The notes under the pieces: generated by a model | The model's input: only the letters and a program-made list of their open reading frames with translations | The model's database searches: none | Told to the model about the DNA's origin: nothing | DNA from: Helicobacter salomonis | GTDB lineage: Bacteria; Campylobacterota; Campylobacteria; Campylobacterales; Helicobacteraceae | Length of the DNA: 61,244 nt | Assembly: GCF_017979425.1 (NCBI RefSeq) | Contig: NZ_JAERIS010000007.1 | Coordinates: forward strand, 1 to 61,244 | Direction of reading: 5' to 3' | Shown here: piece after piece, positions 25,922 to 35,875 of the stretch | Position numbering within the stretch: the first letter of the stretch is position 1 | How the letters are laid out: each line of letters starts with the position of its first letter | Made by a program: the position numbers and the translations under genes

Positions 25922-27298
25922 ATGGTGTGTGTTGTGTTAAGTGGAGGGAGTGGAAAGAGGTTGTGGCCTCTGAGTCGCGGCATCTTTCCTAAACAATTTC
26001 TCAAATTCTATCAGGGGCGAAGTCTTTTTGGCTTGGCTTTACAACGCCTAATTCACCAAGAGGCGCGTTTTTTAGTGGTGTGTAACCAGGCGCATTACTT
26101 TCATACCTTGGAGGAAGTGAGTCAGGCACATTTGGAGTCGCGCACCCAGTTTCTGCTAGAAAGCGCACCTAAAAACACCATGAACGCTTTGATTCTAGCC
26201 AGCCTAACTTGTGCTCCTGAGGAAATTCTCTGTATTAGTCCCACAGACCACCTCATGGATCAAGAGGCTTTACAAAACGCTTTGAACCAAGCCCACCCTC
26301 TAGCCCAGCAAGGTAAGATGGTGTTGCTGGGAGTTGCCACTTCACCCAATAGCCAGTATGGTTTGATCGCATGCACACTTGCAGGGCAAATCGTAGACTT
26401 TGTAGAAAAACCCAGCGCAGAACAGATCGCCCAACTCTGCGCACAAAAGGATAGAAAATTTTTCATCAATAGCGGAATCTTTGTCTTTCAGGCTAAAGCG
26501 TTTTTACAAGAATGCGCCCTCCATGTCCCTGATATGCTCCAAGCCTGCCAAAAAATCTACGCTTCTGCCAAACACCTCCCCAATTTGATCAAATGCGACC
26601 ACATGGAATCATTGGTGGAGGGCAGTGTGGATGTCTGTTTATGGCAACGTTCTAAAAATCTGGCACTGATCTCCTTTGAAGGTGCATGGCGTGATGTGGG
26701 ACATTTTTTAAGTCTCAAGCAAAGTTTAGATGCGGATTCTAAGGGCAATGTCTGCCATCAGGGAATGCTAGAGATTCACGAAGCCACGAACAATTATGTT
26801 TTTGGCCTTCAGAATAAATTAGTGTGCTTGTTGGGAGTAGAGGAGTGTGTGGTGGTGGATAGCAAAGATGCTTTACTCATCGCCCAGCAAAGTCATTTAG
26901 ACGCGCTTAAAAGTGTTGTGAGCAAGCTCGAGCAGAGTCATCCTGATGTGGTCAAAACGCATGTCCTAGAATACCGCCCGTGGGGAAGCTTTGAGGTGCT
27001 CTTAGAACACCCCACTTTCAAGGTCAAACTCTTAGAGATCACCCCACATAAACGCCTGAGTTTGCAACGCCACCAACACCGCAGCGAGCACTGGGTCGTG
27101 GTGGAGGGAGTGGCAAGCGTGGTGCTTGAAGAGCAAAACTTAGAAGTGCATGCCAATGAGAGTGTATTTATCAAACAGGGGCAATTGCACAGATTAGGCA
27201 ATAGTACCGATCAACCCTTAAGAATTTTAGAAGTGCAATGTGGGCTGTGTGATGAAAATGACATTGAACGCCTGGAAGATGATTACAAACGCCCTTAA
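25922..27298 (+). CDS. manC: Mannose-1-phosphate guanylyltransferase / mannose-6-phosphate isomerase
   Basis: A 458-residue bifunctional enzyme that makes GDP-mannose for LPS. The N-terminal nucleotidyltransferase has SGGSGKRLWPLSRGIFPKQF (residues 7-26), FVEKPS near 160, and a NSGIFVF segment. The C-terminal cupin is the type II isomerase: YRPWGSFEVLL near 352 and ITPHKRLSLQRHQHRSEHW near 377-395, which provides the metal-binding histidines. The ATG has TAGGAG seven bases upstream. It is followed after nine bases by gmd, as HP0043-HP0044 in H. pylori. Confidence 0.95.
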   Translation: MVCVVLSGGSGKRLWPLSRGIFPKQFLKFYQGRSLFGLALQRLIHQEARFLVVCNQAHYFHTLEEVSQAHLESRTQFLLESAPKNTMNALILASLTCAPEEILCISPTDHLMDQEALQNALNQAHPLAQQGKMVLLGVATSPNSQYGLIACTLAGQIVDFVEKPSAEQIAQLCAQKDRKFFINSGIFVFQAKAFLQECALHVPDMLQACQKIYASAKHLPNLIKCDHMESLVEGSVDVCLWQRSKNLALISFEGAWRDVGHFLSLKQSLDADSKGNVCHQGMLEIHEATNNYVFGLQNKLVCLLGVEECVVVDSKDALLIAQQSHLDALKSVVSKLEQSHPDVVKTHVLEYRPWGSFEVLLEHPTFKVKLLEITPHKRLSLQRHQHRSEHWVVVEGVASVVLEEQNLEVHANESVFIKQGQLHRLGNSTDQPLRILEVQCGLCDENDIERLEDDYKRP

Positions 27299-27307
27299 AG
27301 GAAAAAG

Positions 27308-28402
27308 ATGAAAAAAGTTGCCTTAATCACTGGAATCACCGGTCAAGATGGAAGTTATCTAGCGCGCTACCTTTTAGATTTAGACTATGAGGTGCATGGG
27401 GTGAAACGCCGCAGTTCTTCCTTTAACACCAGTAGGATTGATGGAATTTACCAAGATGTGCACAGCCAACACGCCCGCTTTTTTCTGCACTATGGTGATC
27501 TGACCGATTCGAGCAATATGATCAGCCTGATTGCCAAGGTGCGCCCCACAGAAATTTATAATCTAGCCGCTCAAAGCCATGTGCAGGTTTCCTTCGAGAT
27601 GCCCGAATACACGACTAATGTAGATGCTCTAGGGACTTTGCGCATTTTAGAGGCCATGCGCCTGCTCAATTTGCATGACACACGCTTTTATCAAGCCAGC
27701 ACTTCGGAGCTTTACGGAGAAGTGTTACAGACCCCCCAAAATGAAAACACGCCCTTTAATCCACGAAGCCCCTACGCGGTGGCTAAACTCTATGGTTACT
27801 ACATCACCAAAAACTACCGCGAGGCGTATAATATGTTCGCGCTGAATGGTATTTTATTTAACCATGAAAGCCCGGTACGTGGGGAAACCTTTGTTACACG
27901 CAAGATCACGATGGCGATCGCGCGCATGCTCCATGGTTTGCAGGAGTGTTTGTATTTAGGTAACCTGGATGCCCAGCGCGACTATGGACATGCTAAGGAT
28001 TATGTGGTGGCGATGCACTTAATGTTACAACATGATACTCCTACAGATTATGTAGTCGCTAGCGGACAGACCATGAGTATTCGTGAATTTTGTGTCCGTT
28101 GTTTTGCCCAAGTGGGGGTGGAAATCGCCTTTGAGGGGCAGGGATTGGAGGAAAAGGGTGTGGTGGTAGGGTTTAAGCCCAACACTCTCTTCAAAGAAAC
28201 CATGCCATTGAAATTGCAGCAGGTAGTGATCCAAGTAGACCCGCGCTATTTCAGACCCACAGAAGTGGATTTACTCTTGGGCGATCCGAGTAAAATTGAG
28301 CGTGAATTGGGCTGGAAGCGCCATTTTAGTGTGGACGATCTGATTACAGACATGTTGGTTAGCGATCTTGCCCTAGCCAAAAAGGAAGCGTCATTGCGCT
28401 AA
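27308..28402 (+). CDS. gmd: GDP-mannose 4,6-dehydratase
   Basis: A 364-residue short-chain dehydratase that forms GDP-4-keto-6-deoxymannose. The NAD(P) motif is [15 protein letters not shown] at 10-24. ASTSELYGE near 134-142 and [12 protein letters not shown] near 157-168 carry the catalytic Thr/Glu and Tyr-Lys residues. AGGAAAAAG precedes the ATG. In H. pylori the fucose synthase (fcl/wcaG type) follows; here the gene ends tail-to-tail with a MATE exporter, the two stop codons overlapping in CTAA. Confidence 0.95.
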   Translation: MKKVALITGITGQDGSYLARYLLDLDYEVHGVKRRSSSFNTSRIDGIYQDVHSQHARFFLHYGDLTDSSNMISLIAKVRPTEIYNLAAQSHVQVSFEMPEYTTNVDALGTLRILEAMRLLNLHDTRFYQASTSELYGEVLQTPQNENTPFNPRSPYAVAKLYGYYITKNYREAYNMFALNGILFNHESPVRGETFVTRKITMAIARMLHGLQECLYLGNLDAQRDYGHAKDYVVAMHLMLQHDTPTDYVVASGQTMSIREFCVRCFAQVGVEIAFEGQGLEEKGVVVGFKPNTLFKETMPLKLQQVVIQVDPRYFRPTEVDLLLGDPSKIERELGWKRHFSVDDLITDMLVSDLALAKKEASLR

Positions 28403-29718
28403 GACACAAAGCGCCCAGGTTTTTTCCACCACCCTCGCCTATATGCCCAGTAGAAAATCCCCGCGCGCACATAGGTTTCCACGCAGATAATTACAAAGAG
28501 CCATCTGACATCCATAGCACTTTTGAGCAGAATGTACATCGGAATGATGCGTAAACTCCAAAGGCTGATGGTGTTGATGTAGAGCGAAACTTTCGCCATC
28601 CCTGCACCCCGAAATGCCCCATCGAGCACGAACAAGAAAATCAAGGGCACTTGGGATACCCCTACCGCAGCTAAATACCACGATGCTACCTCGATCACGA
28701 TAGCATTCTGCGTGAATACAGAGGCAAAGGGTTTGGCAAAAATCACCATGAGAACACCCAAAATCCCCAAGAGGGAGCCCGCCACTTTGAGAGTAGCGCG
28801 GATATAGTCCTGGGCGATGTGGACTTGATTAGCCCCCAGATTCTGCCCTACTAACACCATGCATGCAATGGTAAAGCCTAATCCGGGCATGAAGCTAAAA
28901 GTTTCCACCCGCAAGCCCACCTGCATGCCTGCTAAAATCGCATCACCATAGCTGGCAACAAATTTGGAAACTAGAGTCATCGAAAACAGACTCAAGAGTC
29001 GCTCAAAGCCAGAGGGCCAGCCCACATGCCATGTGCGCTTGAAAAATTTCCAATCAAAAATCCAGTGGAACTTTAAGGGAGTGTTTTTGAATGCAATGAC
29101 TCCAAATAAAATGGCCAATTCTAAGAAGGATACGATCACATTAGCCCAAGCGGCTCCCGCGATGTCCAAGCGCACAAACCCCCAATCTCCAAAGATGAGG
29201 GCTTGGTTGAGGAACAAACAGATAGCACTCATAAACGCTTTAATGAGTAGAGGGGTTAAGGTATCAGAGAGGCTGGCTAGTGCAGCCACCATTACATTTT
29301 TGAGAAAAATAGCGGGCATAGCAAAAATAAAGATTTCTAGGTAGGTATGGGCTAGAGCGTTGGCCTGTGTGCTCACACCCATCCAAGGCACAAAAAACCC
29401 AATTCCTATAAAGCCCAGCACGCAAGCGAACACACAGAGCACACCCGCACCCATTAAAATGCTAGAATACCCTACCGAAACGCTTTCTAAATCCTTTGCG
29501 CCTACAAGACGACTAAGCATGGCATTGGTGCCAATAAAAAAGATTGAATTGAGAGAGTAAAAAAGGAGCAGGTACTGCAAACCCACCCCCATGGCTACAA
29601 TGTGCGTGTCTGAGAGTTTGCCCATGAAGACAATGGAAATAGCCAGCACAAAGATTTCTAAAAAATTATTGCTAGCAGAGGGCAGAGCCAGTTTGAGAAT
29701 TTTTTTGAATTTTTCCAT
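28399..29718 (-). CDS. MATE-family multidrug/cation efflux protein
   Basis: A 439-residue protein of about twelve membrane segments. The opening [29 protein letters not shown] and the repeats [13 protein letters not shown] and [13 protein letters not shown] (one per half, related by internal duplication) are typical of MATE exporters (HP0759 type). These use Na+ or H+ gradients to expel cationic compounds. It is monocistronic and convergent with gmd, sharing bases of the stop codons. The substrate is unknown. Confidence 0.88.
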   Translation of the reverse strand: MEKFKKILKLALPSASNNFLEIFVLAISIVFMGKLSDTHIVAMGVGLQYLLLFYSLNSIFFIGTNAMLSRLVGAKDLESVSVGYSSILMGAGVLCVFACVLGFIGIGFFVPWMGVSTQANALAHTYLEIFIFAMPAIFLKNVMVAALASLSDTLTPLLIKAFMSAICLFLNQALIFGDWGFVRLDIAGAAWANVIVSFLELAILFGVIAFKNTPLKFHWIFDWKFFKRTWHVGWPSGFERLLSLFSMTLVSKFVASYGDAILAGMQVGLRVETFSFMPGLGFTIACMVLVGQNLGANQVHIAQDYIRATLKVAGSLLGILGVLMVIFAKPFASVFTQNAIVIEVASWYLAAVGVSQVPLIFLFVLDGAFRGAGMAKVSLYINTISLWSLRIIPMYILLKSAMDVRWLFVIICVETYVRAGIFYWAYRRGWWKKPGRFVS

Positions 29719-29765
29719 AAGGGTTATGCTAGCACATATTCACCCAATAATAAGTTTGCATGGGG

Positions 29766-29771
29766 TATAGT
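29766..29771 (+). promoter_or_regulatory. -10 box of the nrdB operon
   Basis: TATAGT at 29766-29771, about 24 bases before the first ATG. It is the only good -10 in the gap between the divergent MATE and nrdB genes. The ribosome site upstream of ATG 29795 is weak. Confidence 0.4.
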
Positions 29772-29794
29772 AGCTCTTCACCTCAATTTAAAGC

Positions 29795-30841
29795 ATGCAG
29801 ATGGAAGAAGTAGAAACCTCGCTTGGACGCAAAAAAATTTACAATCCTCACTCCGCAGAACCCGCCCAAGAGCGGCGTATTTTTGGAGGTAACCCTACTG
29901 GGATGTTCGATCTCAACCAGATCAAATACCAGTGGGCACACAAATTATGGAAGACGATGTTGCACAATACGTGGTTTCCTGAGGAAGTGGGTATGCAGGG
30001 AGATAAAACCCATTATCTCAAACTTAGCACGCAGGAAAAGATCGGCTACGATCGCGCTCTAGCCCAGCTTATCTTCATGGATAGCTTGCAGACCAATAAC
30101 TTGATTGACAATATCAACCCCTTTATCACCAGTCCTGAGATCAATCTCTGTTTGGTGCGCCAAGCCTATGAAGAAGCCTTGCATAGCCATAGTTATGCGG
30201 TGATGGTGGAGAGCATCAGTGCTAATAGCGATGAGATTTATGAGATGTGGCGCACTGATGAGGCGTTGAAAAATAAAAACGATTGTGTAGCGCAAGTTTA
30301 CATGGACTTAGCCCACACGCAGACAGAGCGTAATTTGCTCAAGGCGTTGTTTGCTAATCAAATTTTGGAGGGCATTTACTTTTACAGCGGGTTTAGCTTT
30401 TTTTACGCGCTGGCTAGAAGTGGCAAAATGCTCGGGTCCGCTCAAATGATTCGCTTCATCCAGCGCGATGAGGTGACTCACCTAGCTCTCTTTCAAAACA
30501 TGATCAATGCACTCAAAAAAGAGCGTAAGGACCTTTTTACGCCCGATCTCATCGAAGAGGTTAGGGAGATGTTCCACCAAGCTGTGGAATTGGAGAGTGC
30601 ATGGGGGGCTGTCATCACCCAGAATGAAATTCTGGATTTAAATCCTGTCAATTTGCGTGCTTATATCCAATACTTGGCAGATACGCGTTTGCATGCAGTA
30701 GGTTTGCCCAAGCTCTACCACACCAAGCACCCGATCAGATGGGTTGATCAGTTTTCTAACTTTAACGATCAACGCTCTAATTTCTTTGAAGCACGGGTGA
30801 GTAATTACGCTAAGGGCGCTTTGAGTTTTGAAGGGTTTTAA
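29795..30841 (+). CDS. nrdB: Ribonucleoside-diphosphate reductase beta subunit (class Ia)
   Basis: A 348-residue small subunit that holds the diiron-tyrosyl radical for deoxyribonucleotide synthesis. The metal ligands can be read as D96, E127, H130, E195, E229 and H232. The radical tyrosine is Y134, spaced EALHSHSY as in the family. An alternative ATG lies at 29801. The C-terminal tail (ALSFEGF) for docking on NrdA is present. The large subunit is not in the window. The TAA overlaps the pcm ATG (TAATG). Confidence 0.96.
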   Translation: MQMEEVETSLGRKKIYNPHSAEPAQERRIFGGNPTGMFDLNQIKYQWAHKLWKTMLHNTWFPEEVGMQGDKTHYLKLSTQEKIGYDRALAQLIFMDSLQTNNLIDNINPFITSPEINLCLVRQAYEEALHSHSYAVMVESISANSDEIYEMWRTDEALKNKNDCVAQVYMDLAHTQTERNLLKALFANQILEGIYFYSGFSFFYALARSGKMLGSAQMIRFIQRDEVTHLALFQNMINALKKERKDLFTPDLIEEVREMFHQAVELESAWGAVITQNEILDLNPVNLRAYIQYLADTRLHAVGLPKLYHTKHPIRWVDQFSNFNDQRSNFFEARVSNYAKGALSFEGF

Positions 30842-31470
30842 TGCACCGCATCCAAAATGCCCATATGTGTGATAGCATTGCCAAACGCTTCCCCTTAGAA
30901 GAGAAGATCAGAGAGGCGATGTGTGCCATCAAGCGTGAGGAATTTGTGCCCTCCAAGCAACTTGCCTATACTCTTGATGCCCTGCCCATGGGTGCCGATC
31001 AATTCATCAGCTCACCCCTAACCGTGGCTAAAATGACCCAGTTTCTCAAACCCTATCAAGTGGATAGTGTGCTTGAGATTGGCTGTGGGAGCGGATATCA
31101 AGCTATGGTGCTTTCCAAACTCTTTCGCCGTGTATTCACCATTGAGCGCATTGAAAAACTCTTGTTAGAAGCCAAAGAACGCTTTAGAAGATTGGGAGTA
31201 ACCAATATCCACACCAAACTGGGTGATGGGCAGCAGGGGTGGGCTGATTACGCCCCCTACGATCGTATTCTCTTTTCCGCATGTGCAACCAGTATTCCTA
31301 GCGCATTGGTCGATCAGCTGGAGGAGGGTGGAATCTTGGTAGCGCCCATGGGAACACAGGATCAAAAAATCACGCGCTTTATCAAACAAAAAGGGCGCTT
31401 AGAAGTGGAGAGTGTGTTGGATAGCTGTTTGTTTGTGCCCATTGTAGATGGGGTTGAACGGGGGGTTTAG
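30841..31470 (+). CDS. pcm: Protein-L-isoaspartate O-methyltransferase
   Basis: A 209-residue SAM-dependent repair enzyme for isoaspartyl residues in damaged proteins. Motif I is [18 protein letters not shown] at about 78-95. It is preceded by [18 protein letters not shown], the PIMT-specific substrate-cap segment. [16 protein letters not shown] near 157-172 is the typical late motif. Translation is coupled to nrdB by a TAATG overlap. Order nrdB-pcm-permease-truA is that of H. pylori HP0364-HP0361. Confidence 0.93.
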   Translation: MHRIQNAHMCDSIAKRFPLEEKIREAMCAIKREEFVPSKQLAYTLDALPMGADQFISSPLTVAKMTQFLKPYQVDSVLEIGCGSGYQAMVLSKLFRRVFTIERIEKLLLEAKERFRRLGVTNIHTKLGDGQQGWADYAPYDRILFSACATSIPSALVDQLEEGGILVAPMGTQDQKITRFIKQKGRLEVESVLDSCLFVPIVDGVERGV

Positions 31471-31478
31471 GGGGTTTT

Positions 31479-32525
31479 ATGCGCATTGCCAAAGGCTATA
31501 TGCTCAATGCCGTGGCTCAGGTGTTCTTCTCTTTCTTCTTGGTACTCTTTTTCATTGCCTCCATTGTGATGCTTATTAGTATCGCCACGGTAACTTTGGT
31601 TGTCAAGCTCAGTGCGCTAGATCTCTTGCAACTCTACCTCTATCTTTTACCCGGAGCGATTTTTTTTATCATTCCCATCACCTTTTTTGGGGCATGTGTA
31701 ATCGGGCTAGCCCGTCTTTCCTATGACCACGAATTGCTTGTATTCTTTTCCCTAGGGCTCGCGCCCAAACAGCTTGTGAAAGCTTTTTTGCCTCTGTGTT
31801 TAGTGGTGAGTGTCATTTTGCTGGTATTTTCCCTAATTTTAGTTCCTGCCTCCAAAAGTGCATATTATTCCTTCTTGCGTGATAAGAAGGAGCGAGTTGA
31901 TGTGAATATCCAGGCGGGAGAATTTGGGCAAAAACTGGGGGATTGGTTGGTTTATGTGGGCAAAAATCAAGATGGCGTATTTAGTGATCTAGTGCTCTTT
32001 TCGCACAGGAGTTTAGTTGCGGAGAGTTTTATTATTGCTAAAGAGGGGAGAATCCGCAACCAACAGGGGCTTTTTGAATTGGTATTAGACCATGGCAATG
32101 CCTATTTTGCCACTAAGGATCAGGTACGCAAAGTGCACTTTAAAGAACTTATTTTAAAAAACAGGCCTGTATTCTCTGTTCGTTCAAATTCGGCTTACTT
32201 GCATGGACATGATTATGTAGACTACTGGAAAAAAGCCTTTGGGACAAATCCAGATAAGAACCAGCAACGCCGTTTTACTCAGGCTGTGCTTGTGGCTCTC
32301 TTTCCCTTAGTGAGTTTATTTCTTATCCCCTTATTTGGGATCGCCAATCCGCGCTATGCCAAGAATCTCTCTTATGTTTATGTATTAGTAGCTGTTGGGC
32401 TGTATTTTTTAGGCATGCACATTGTGAGTCAAGACGCGCCCCTAGTAGGCACCATCGCCCTGCCACTTCTCTGGACTTTGGGCTCTTACATGCTCTATCG
32501 GCGCGTGGTGGTGCGTTTCTATTGA
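31479..32525 (+). CDS. LptF/LptG-family LPS export permease
   Basis: A 348-residue inner-membrane protein of the YjgP/YjgQ family. It has three membrane segments in the N-terminal half (about 9-40, 50-80, 100-125), a periplasmic beta-rich jellyroll domain in the middle (about 130-270), and three segments at the end. DHELLVFFSLGLAPKQLVKAFLPL near 83-106 is the cytoplasmic coupling region. LptF and LptG pull LPS out of the inner membrane with LptB. Which of the two this is cannot be told. The stop overlaps the truA start. Confidence 0.85.
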   Translation: MRIAKGYMLNAVAQVFFSFFLVLFFIASIVMLISIATVTLVVKLSALDLLQLYLYLLPGAIFFIIPITFFGACVIGLARLSYDHELLVFFSLGLAPKQLVKAFLPLCLVVSVILLVFSLILVPASKSAYYSFLRDKKERVDVNIQAGEFGQKLGDWLVYVGKNQDGVFSDLVLFSHRSLVAESFIIAKEGRIRNQQGLFELVLDHGNAYFATKDQVRKVHFKELILKNRPVFSVRSNSAYLHGHDYVDYWKKAFGTNPDKNQQRRFTQAVLVALFPLVSLFLIPLFGIANPRYAKNLSYVYVLVAVGLYFLGMHIVSQDAPLVGTIALPLLWTLGSYMLYRRVVVRFY

Positions 32526-33253
32526 TACAGCGCTTTAGGATGCGCATTGCCTATGATGGGAGCGCCTTTCATGGCTACGCCAAACAACCTCATCTGTCCA
32601 GTGTGCAAGAAACTTTGGAATGCGCTCTGCAGAGTTTGGGAATCAAGGATACTTTATTGTGTGCAGGTAGAACAGATAAAGGAGTGCATGCCCTAGCCCA
32701 AGTGGTCTCTTTTTGCACCCCTCTGAGTTTACAAACTTTGCAAAGATACCTCCCCTCTAAACTTGCTCCGCACATTGTATGCAGAGGGTTAGAACCCGTA
32801 CCACTAAATTTCCATCCCCGCTTTGATGCACGCATGCGCACCTATGGTTATGTGCTCAGTAAAACACTCCATAATCCATTTTTAAGCCGTTACATCACTC
32901 ATTGCAATCATGGGAATTTAACGCAAATGCAAGAGGCGCTAGATTGCTTTATGGGCACACATGACTTCAAATTCTTCAGTAAAAAAGGAAGTGAGCCTGC
33001 TAATACGCAACGCCATATCTGTCATGCTCAATGCATGCAACGCATCTTCTTAGGAGTGCCCTGCGTATTCATCAAAATATGTGCACCCAGTTTTTTGCGC
33101 GCCCAAGTGCGCTTGATAGTGGGAGCGGCCTTGGCATACTCCCTGGGGTATTTACGCTTAGAACAACTCCAAACCCAGATTGATGCACAGCAACGCCATC
33201 ACCACACCCCCGCCCCACCTCAAGGACTCTACCTGATGCGTGTTGCCTACTAG
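32522..33253 (+). CDS. truA: tRNA pseudouridine(38-40) synthase TruA
   Basis: A 243-residue enzyme that makes pseudouridine in the anticodon stem. The catalytic Asp sits in CAGRTDKGVHA near 45-55, and MRIAYDGSAFHGYAKQP is the usual N terminus. RAQVRLIVGAAL near 196 is the conserved late motif. The TTG start at 32522 overlaps the upstream stop (TTGA) and gives a normal length; ATG 32540 would remove the first beta strand. Confidence 0.95.
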   Translation: MIQRFRMRIAYDGSAFHGYAKQPHLSSVQETLECALQSLGIKDTLLCAGRTDKGVHALAQVVSFCTPLSLQTLQRYLPSKLAPHIVCRGLEPVPLNFHPRFDARMRTYGYVLSKTLHNPFLSRYITHCNHGNLTQMQEALDCFMGTHDFKFFSKKGSEPANTQRHICHAQCMQRIFLGVPCVFIKICAPSFLRAQVRLIVGAALAYSLGYLRLEQLQTQIDAQQRHHHTPAPPQGLYLMRVAY

Positions 33254-33265
33254 AAGGACTCTCTA

Positions 33266-34291
33266 ATGTTATTTAAAATATGCCTAAACCCTGTTTTGCT
33301 AGTCATGTTGCCCTTATCGGCGCGCTCCTTGCTAGAGGTTTCCACCACTTTGGTACCCTACAAAAAACAATCCATCACTCTCCTGTCTGAGAACGATGCC
33401 TATGTCAATCCCATCGATCGCTACTATACAGCTGGCAATCGCATCGGCTATATCAGTAAGGAGTATAATTTTTGGGGAGCAGCCTACCACCAATCGTGGA
33501 TGGCGTGGAGTCGCTATATCAGCCTGTTCTACAAGTCATCCAAAATGACGCGATTCGCATTCTCAGTAACCCAGAGCATTTACACGCCCTCACTCAAAAA
33601 CTACTCTCAAAGAAATGTTGTGCTTCACGATCATCTCTATGCAGGTTGGTTTAGAGGCAGTTTAGGGATATTCCAGCGCAGCGCACGCAACTTGGAGAGT
33701 ATTTTTATCTCCTTAGGGATGGTAGGCCCTGATTCTCTGGCACAAAAAATTCAAGATTGGATTCATGGCCAACGGGGGGACACAAAGTTTTTGGGTTGGT
33801 CTCACCAAATTCGCAATGAATGGATTTTTGAGTTTTCTTACCAGTGGTTGCGCAAAGTTCCCTTACTACAAACGCGCTTCTTCTCTATAGACATGATCCC
33901 AGGAGCTAGGCTTACCCTAGGCAACGCTCTTAGCTATGTCAGACTGGGCAGTACGCTACGCATGGGCTACAACCTCGACACGGACTTTGGTCCCAATAAG
34001 ATTAACAGCAATCTCAGCGGAGGATTTCCCTACAATAACAGATTATCTTTCTACGCATTCGCGGGGGTGAGTGGGAGCTACCAACCTCTTAATATTTTCG
34101 TGCAAGGTAACAGCTCACAAACACGCGGTGTTACGCGCCTCTCCCCTATCATCTACGCCCTAGAAGGAGGAATCGCCCTACTCTACAAGGGCTTCAGACT
34201 AGCCTTTATCGCTACCAACCTCAGTAAGACTTTTCTCGAACAACCCCAAAGCCACAACATCGGCACGGCGGAAGTGAGCTTCGCCTTTTAA
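33266..34291 (+). CDS. lpxR: Lipid A 3'-O-deacylase LpxR-like outer membrane enzyme
   Basis: A 341-residue outer-membrane barrel enzyme that removes 3'-acyl chains from lipid A. A signal peptide covers about 1-21. Family motifs are LLSENDAYVNPIDRYYTAGNRIGY (about 38-61, active-site Asn-Asp), SVTQSIYTP near 104, HDHLYAGWFRG near 123-133 (with the catalytic-region His), and LGMVGPDSLAQKIQDWIHG. It ends VSFAF with a terminal Phe. It lies 12 bases after truA; in H. pylori the homologue is not in this operon. Confidence 0.88.
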   Translation: MLFKICLNPVLLVMLPLSARSLLEVSTTLVPYKKQSITLLSENDAYVNPIDRYYTAGNRIGYISKEYNFWGAAYHQSWMAWSRYISLFYKSSKMTRFAFSVTQSIYTPSLKNYSQRNVVLHDHLYAGWFRGSLGIFQRSARNLESIFISLGMVGPDSLAQKIQDWIHGQRGDTKFLGWSHQIRNEWIFEFSYQWLRKVPLLQTRFFSIDMIPGARLTLGNALSYVRLGSTLRMGYNLDTDFGPNKINSNLSGGFPYNNRLSFYAFAGVSGSYQPLNIFVQGNSSQTRGVTRLSPIIYALEGGIALLYKGFRLAFIATNLSKTFLEQPQSHNIGTAEVSFAF

Positions 34292-34312
34292 TTCACATAC
34301 CAAGTTTAAATG

Positions 34313-34558
34313 TCATTTTCTAGGATTAGCTTCCGTGACACGGATGGTTCTACCCATAAAGTCCGTGTTGTCCAAACTACTAATTGCTTTGAGCGCGCCT
34401 TCATCCTCCATCTCTACAAAGCCAAACCCTTTAGGCCTTTTGGTTTCCCGATCCGCAATGAGTTTCACAGAATTTACCACTCCAAATTGACTAAAGAGTT
34501 CTCCAACCTCTTGCTCTGTGGCGCTATAAACTAAGTTCCCGACATAAATGTTCTTCAA
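34313..34558 (-). CDS. RRM-type RNA-binding protein (HP0827 type)
   Basis: A single RNA-recognition-motif protein. RNP2 is KNIYVGNLVY at 2-11 and RNP1 is KGFGFVEM near 44-51. It ends DFMGRTIRVTEANPRK. I start it at TTG 34558, with GGAGAG five bases upstream, which gives 81 residues beginning MKNIYVGN as in H. pylori. A TTG at 34573 would place the ribosome site inside the gene. It has its own TACAAT -10 and converges with lpxR. Small RRM proteins may act as post-transcriptional regulators; the targets are unknown. Confidence 0.9.
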   Translation of the reverse strand: MKNIYVGNLVYSATEQEVGELFSQFGVVNSVKLIADRETKRPKGFGFVEMEDEGALKAISSLDNTDFMGRTIRVTEANPRK

Positions 34559-34607
34559 GTGCTCTCTCCGCAAAATTTCTATCTAGCTGACGCTAAAAGA
34601 CCCAGGG

Positions 34608-34613
34608 ATTGTA
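34608..34613 (-). promoter_or_regulatory. -10 box of the RRM gene
   Basis: TACAAT on the minus strand at 34613-34608 in the 78-base gap after the LolC/E-type gene. The predicted leader is about 43 bases. Confidence 0.4.
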
Positions 34614-34636
34614 CCCTAATGTAGCTTAAATTATCC

Positions 34637-35875
34637 TCACTCGTTACGCAGCACCGCAAGCGCGTCTACACTAGCTGCTTTAAGAGCAGGATAGTATGAA
34701 GAAAGCGCGACAATGAGGATCGCACCCACCAGAGTGCCAAGAAAATCTGCCATCGACAAATCTAAAGGCAATTTATCCATGCCATAGACATCAGCAGGAA
34801 GTGAGATAATAGGAAAATGTGTCAAAAATGCCATCGCCCCCCAAGCTAAAAGCACTCCTAGAATGATCCCACTCCCTCCAATCACACTGCCCAAGACAAA
34901 AAAACTTTGCTTAATTTCCTGTGTGCTAGCCCCAAGACTGAGTAACAGCGCAATCTCTTTACGACGATGCATCACTACCATGAGCAAGGAGCTGATAATA
35001 TTTAAAGAGGCCATTAAAATAATCAACATCAAGACAATGAATAGGGCGCGTTTCTCTAAGGCCATTGCCGAGAAAAAGTTACCATTCTGTTGCCACCACC
35101 CCTCAACACCGATGCCATGATTGGGGATTTCTCTAAGCGCATCTTGAATTTTAGGCATTTCTTCCATTGCATCTTGTGCATACACATGAATACCATCATA
35201 CACCCCAGAGGGCAGATTTCTGATCGCACTCAAGGCCTCTAAATTCGTGTAGAGGTAGCTATTGTCATAAGCCCTTAATCCTGATTCAAACATGCCATCT
35301 ATATCAAAGCGTTTCATCGTGGGAGAGAGTACAAAACCCGTAGGTTCTAATTTTGTAAAAAACAGGTCTAATTTTTTGGCATTTCCCAACATCAAGGATT
35401 CTTTAAGAGTTTTGCCCACAATTAAATGGAAAGGTGTACTTTTAAAGTGCTGCAAAGTATCTGCATCAAACGCTTTTTTCAAAACACTATTGATTTGCAA
35501 TTCTTTATCAATGTCCACCCCAAAGAGCAAGCCCCCATTTACCGTGCCATTAAAACGCGCCACGACCTGCATCTGCAAATAGGGGCTAAAGATCAGGTGG
35601 GGAAATTTGCGCTCTAAGGCTTCTAGGGTGCTCTGTTCAATCCCCGAATAACTCGTAGAATAAAGAGTTAAGGGATAATTCATTACAAAGAGCTTATTTT
35701 CAAATTCCTTGTTCATCCCATTCATGATCGCCATGGCTACAATGAGCACCATCACCCCCACTCCCACCCCCAAAAATGCCAAGAGGGCCGTGATACTGAT
35801 GAAGGGCTGATTCCTATCAAAGCGCAGGTAGCGACGCACTAAAAAGCGCACTAAAGAAGAAGTGGGTTGAATCAT
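34637..35875 (-). CDS. Lipoprotein-releasing ABC permease, LolC/LolE type
   Basis: A 412-residue inner-membrane protein that extracts lipoproteins for transfer to LolA. It has one N-terminal membrane segment ([24 protein letters not shown], about 23-46), then a large MacB-like periplasmic domain (about 55-265) and three C-terminal segments of the FtsX type. Segment [23 protein letters not shown] is the coupling loop. It follows secA with a four-base overlap, as HP0786-HP0787 in H. pylori. The partner LolA is encoded divergently at 38583. Confidence 0.92.
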   Translation of the reverse strand: MIQPTSSLVRFLVRRYLRFDRNQPFISITALLAFLGVGVGVMVLIVAMAIMNGMNKEFENKLFVMNYPLTLYSTSYSGIEQSTLEALERKFPHLIFSPYLQMQVVARFNGTVNGGLLFGVDIDKELQINSVLKKAFDADTLQHFKSTPFHLIVGKTLKESLMLGNAKKLDLFFTKLEPTGFVLSPTMKRFDIDGMFESGLRAYDNSYLYTNLEALSAIRNLPSGVYDGIHVYAQDAMEEMPKIQDALREIPNHGIGVEGWWQQNGNFFSAMALEKRALFIVLMLIILMASLNIISSLLMVVMHRRKEIALLLSLGASTQEIKQSFFVLGSVIGGSGIILGVLLAWGAMAFLTHFPIISLPADVYGMDKLPLDLSMADFLGTLVGAILIVALSSYYPALKAASVDALAVLRNE

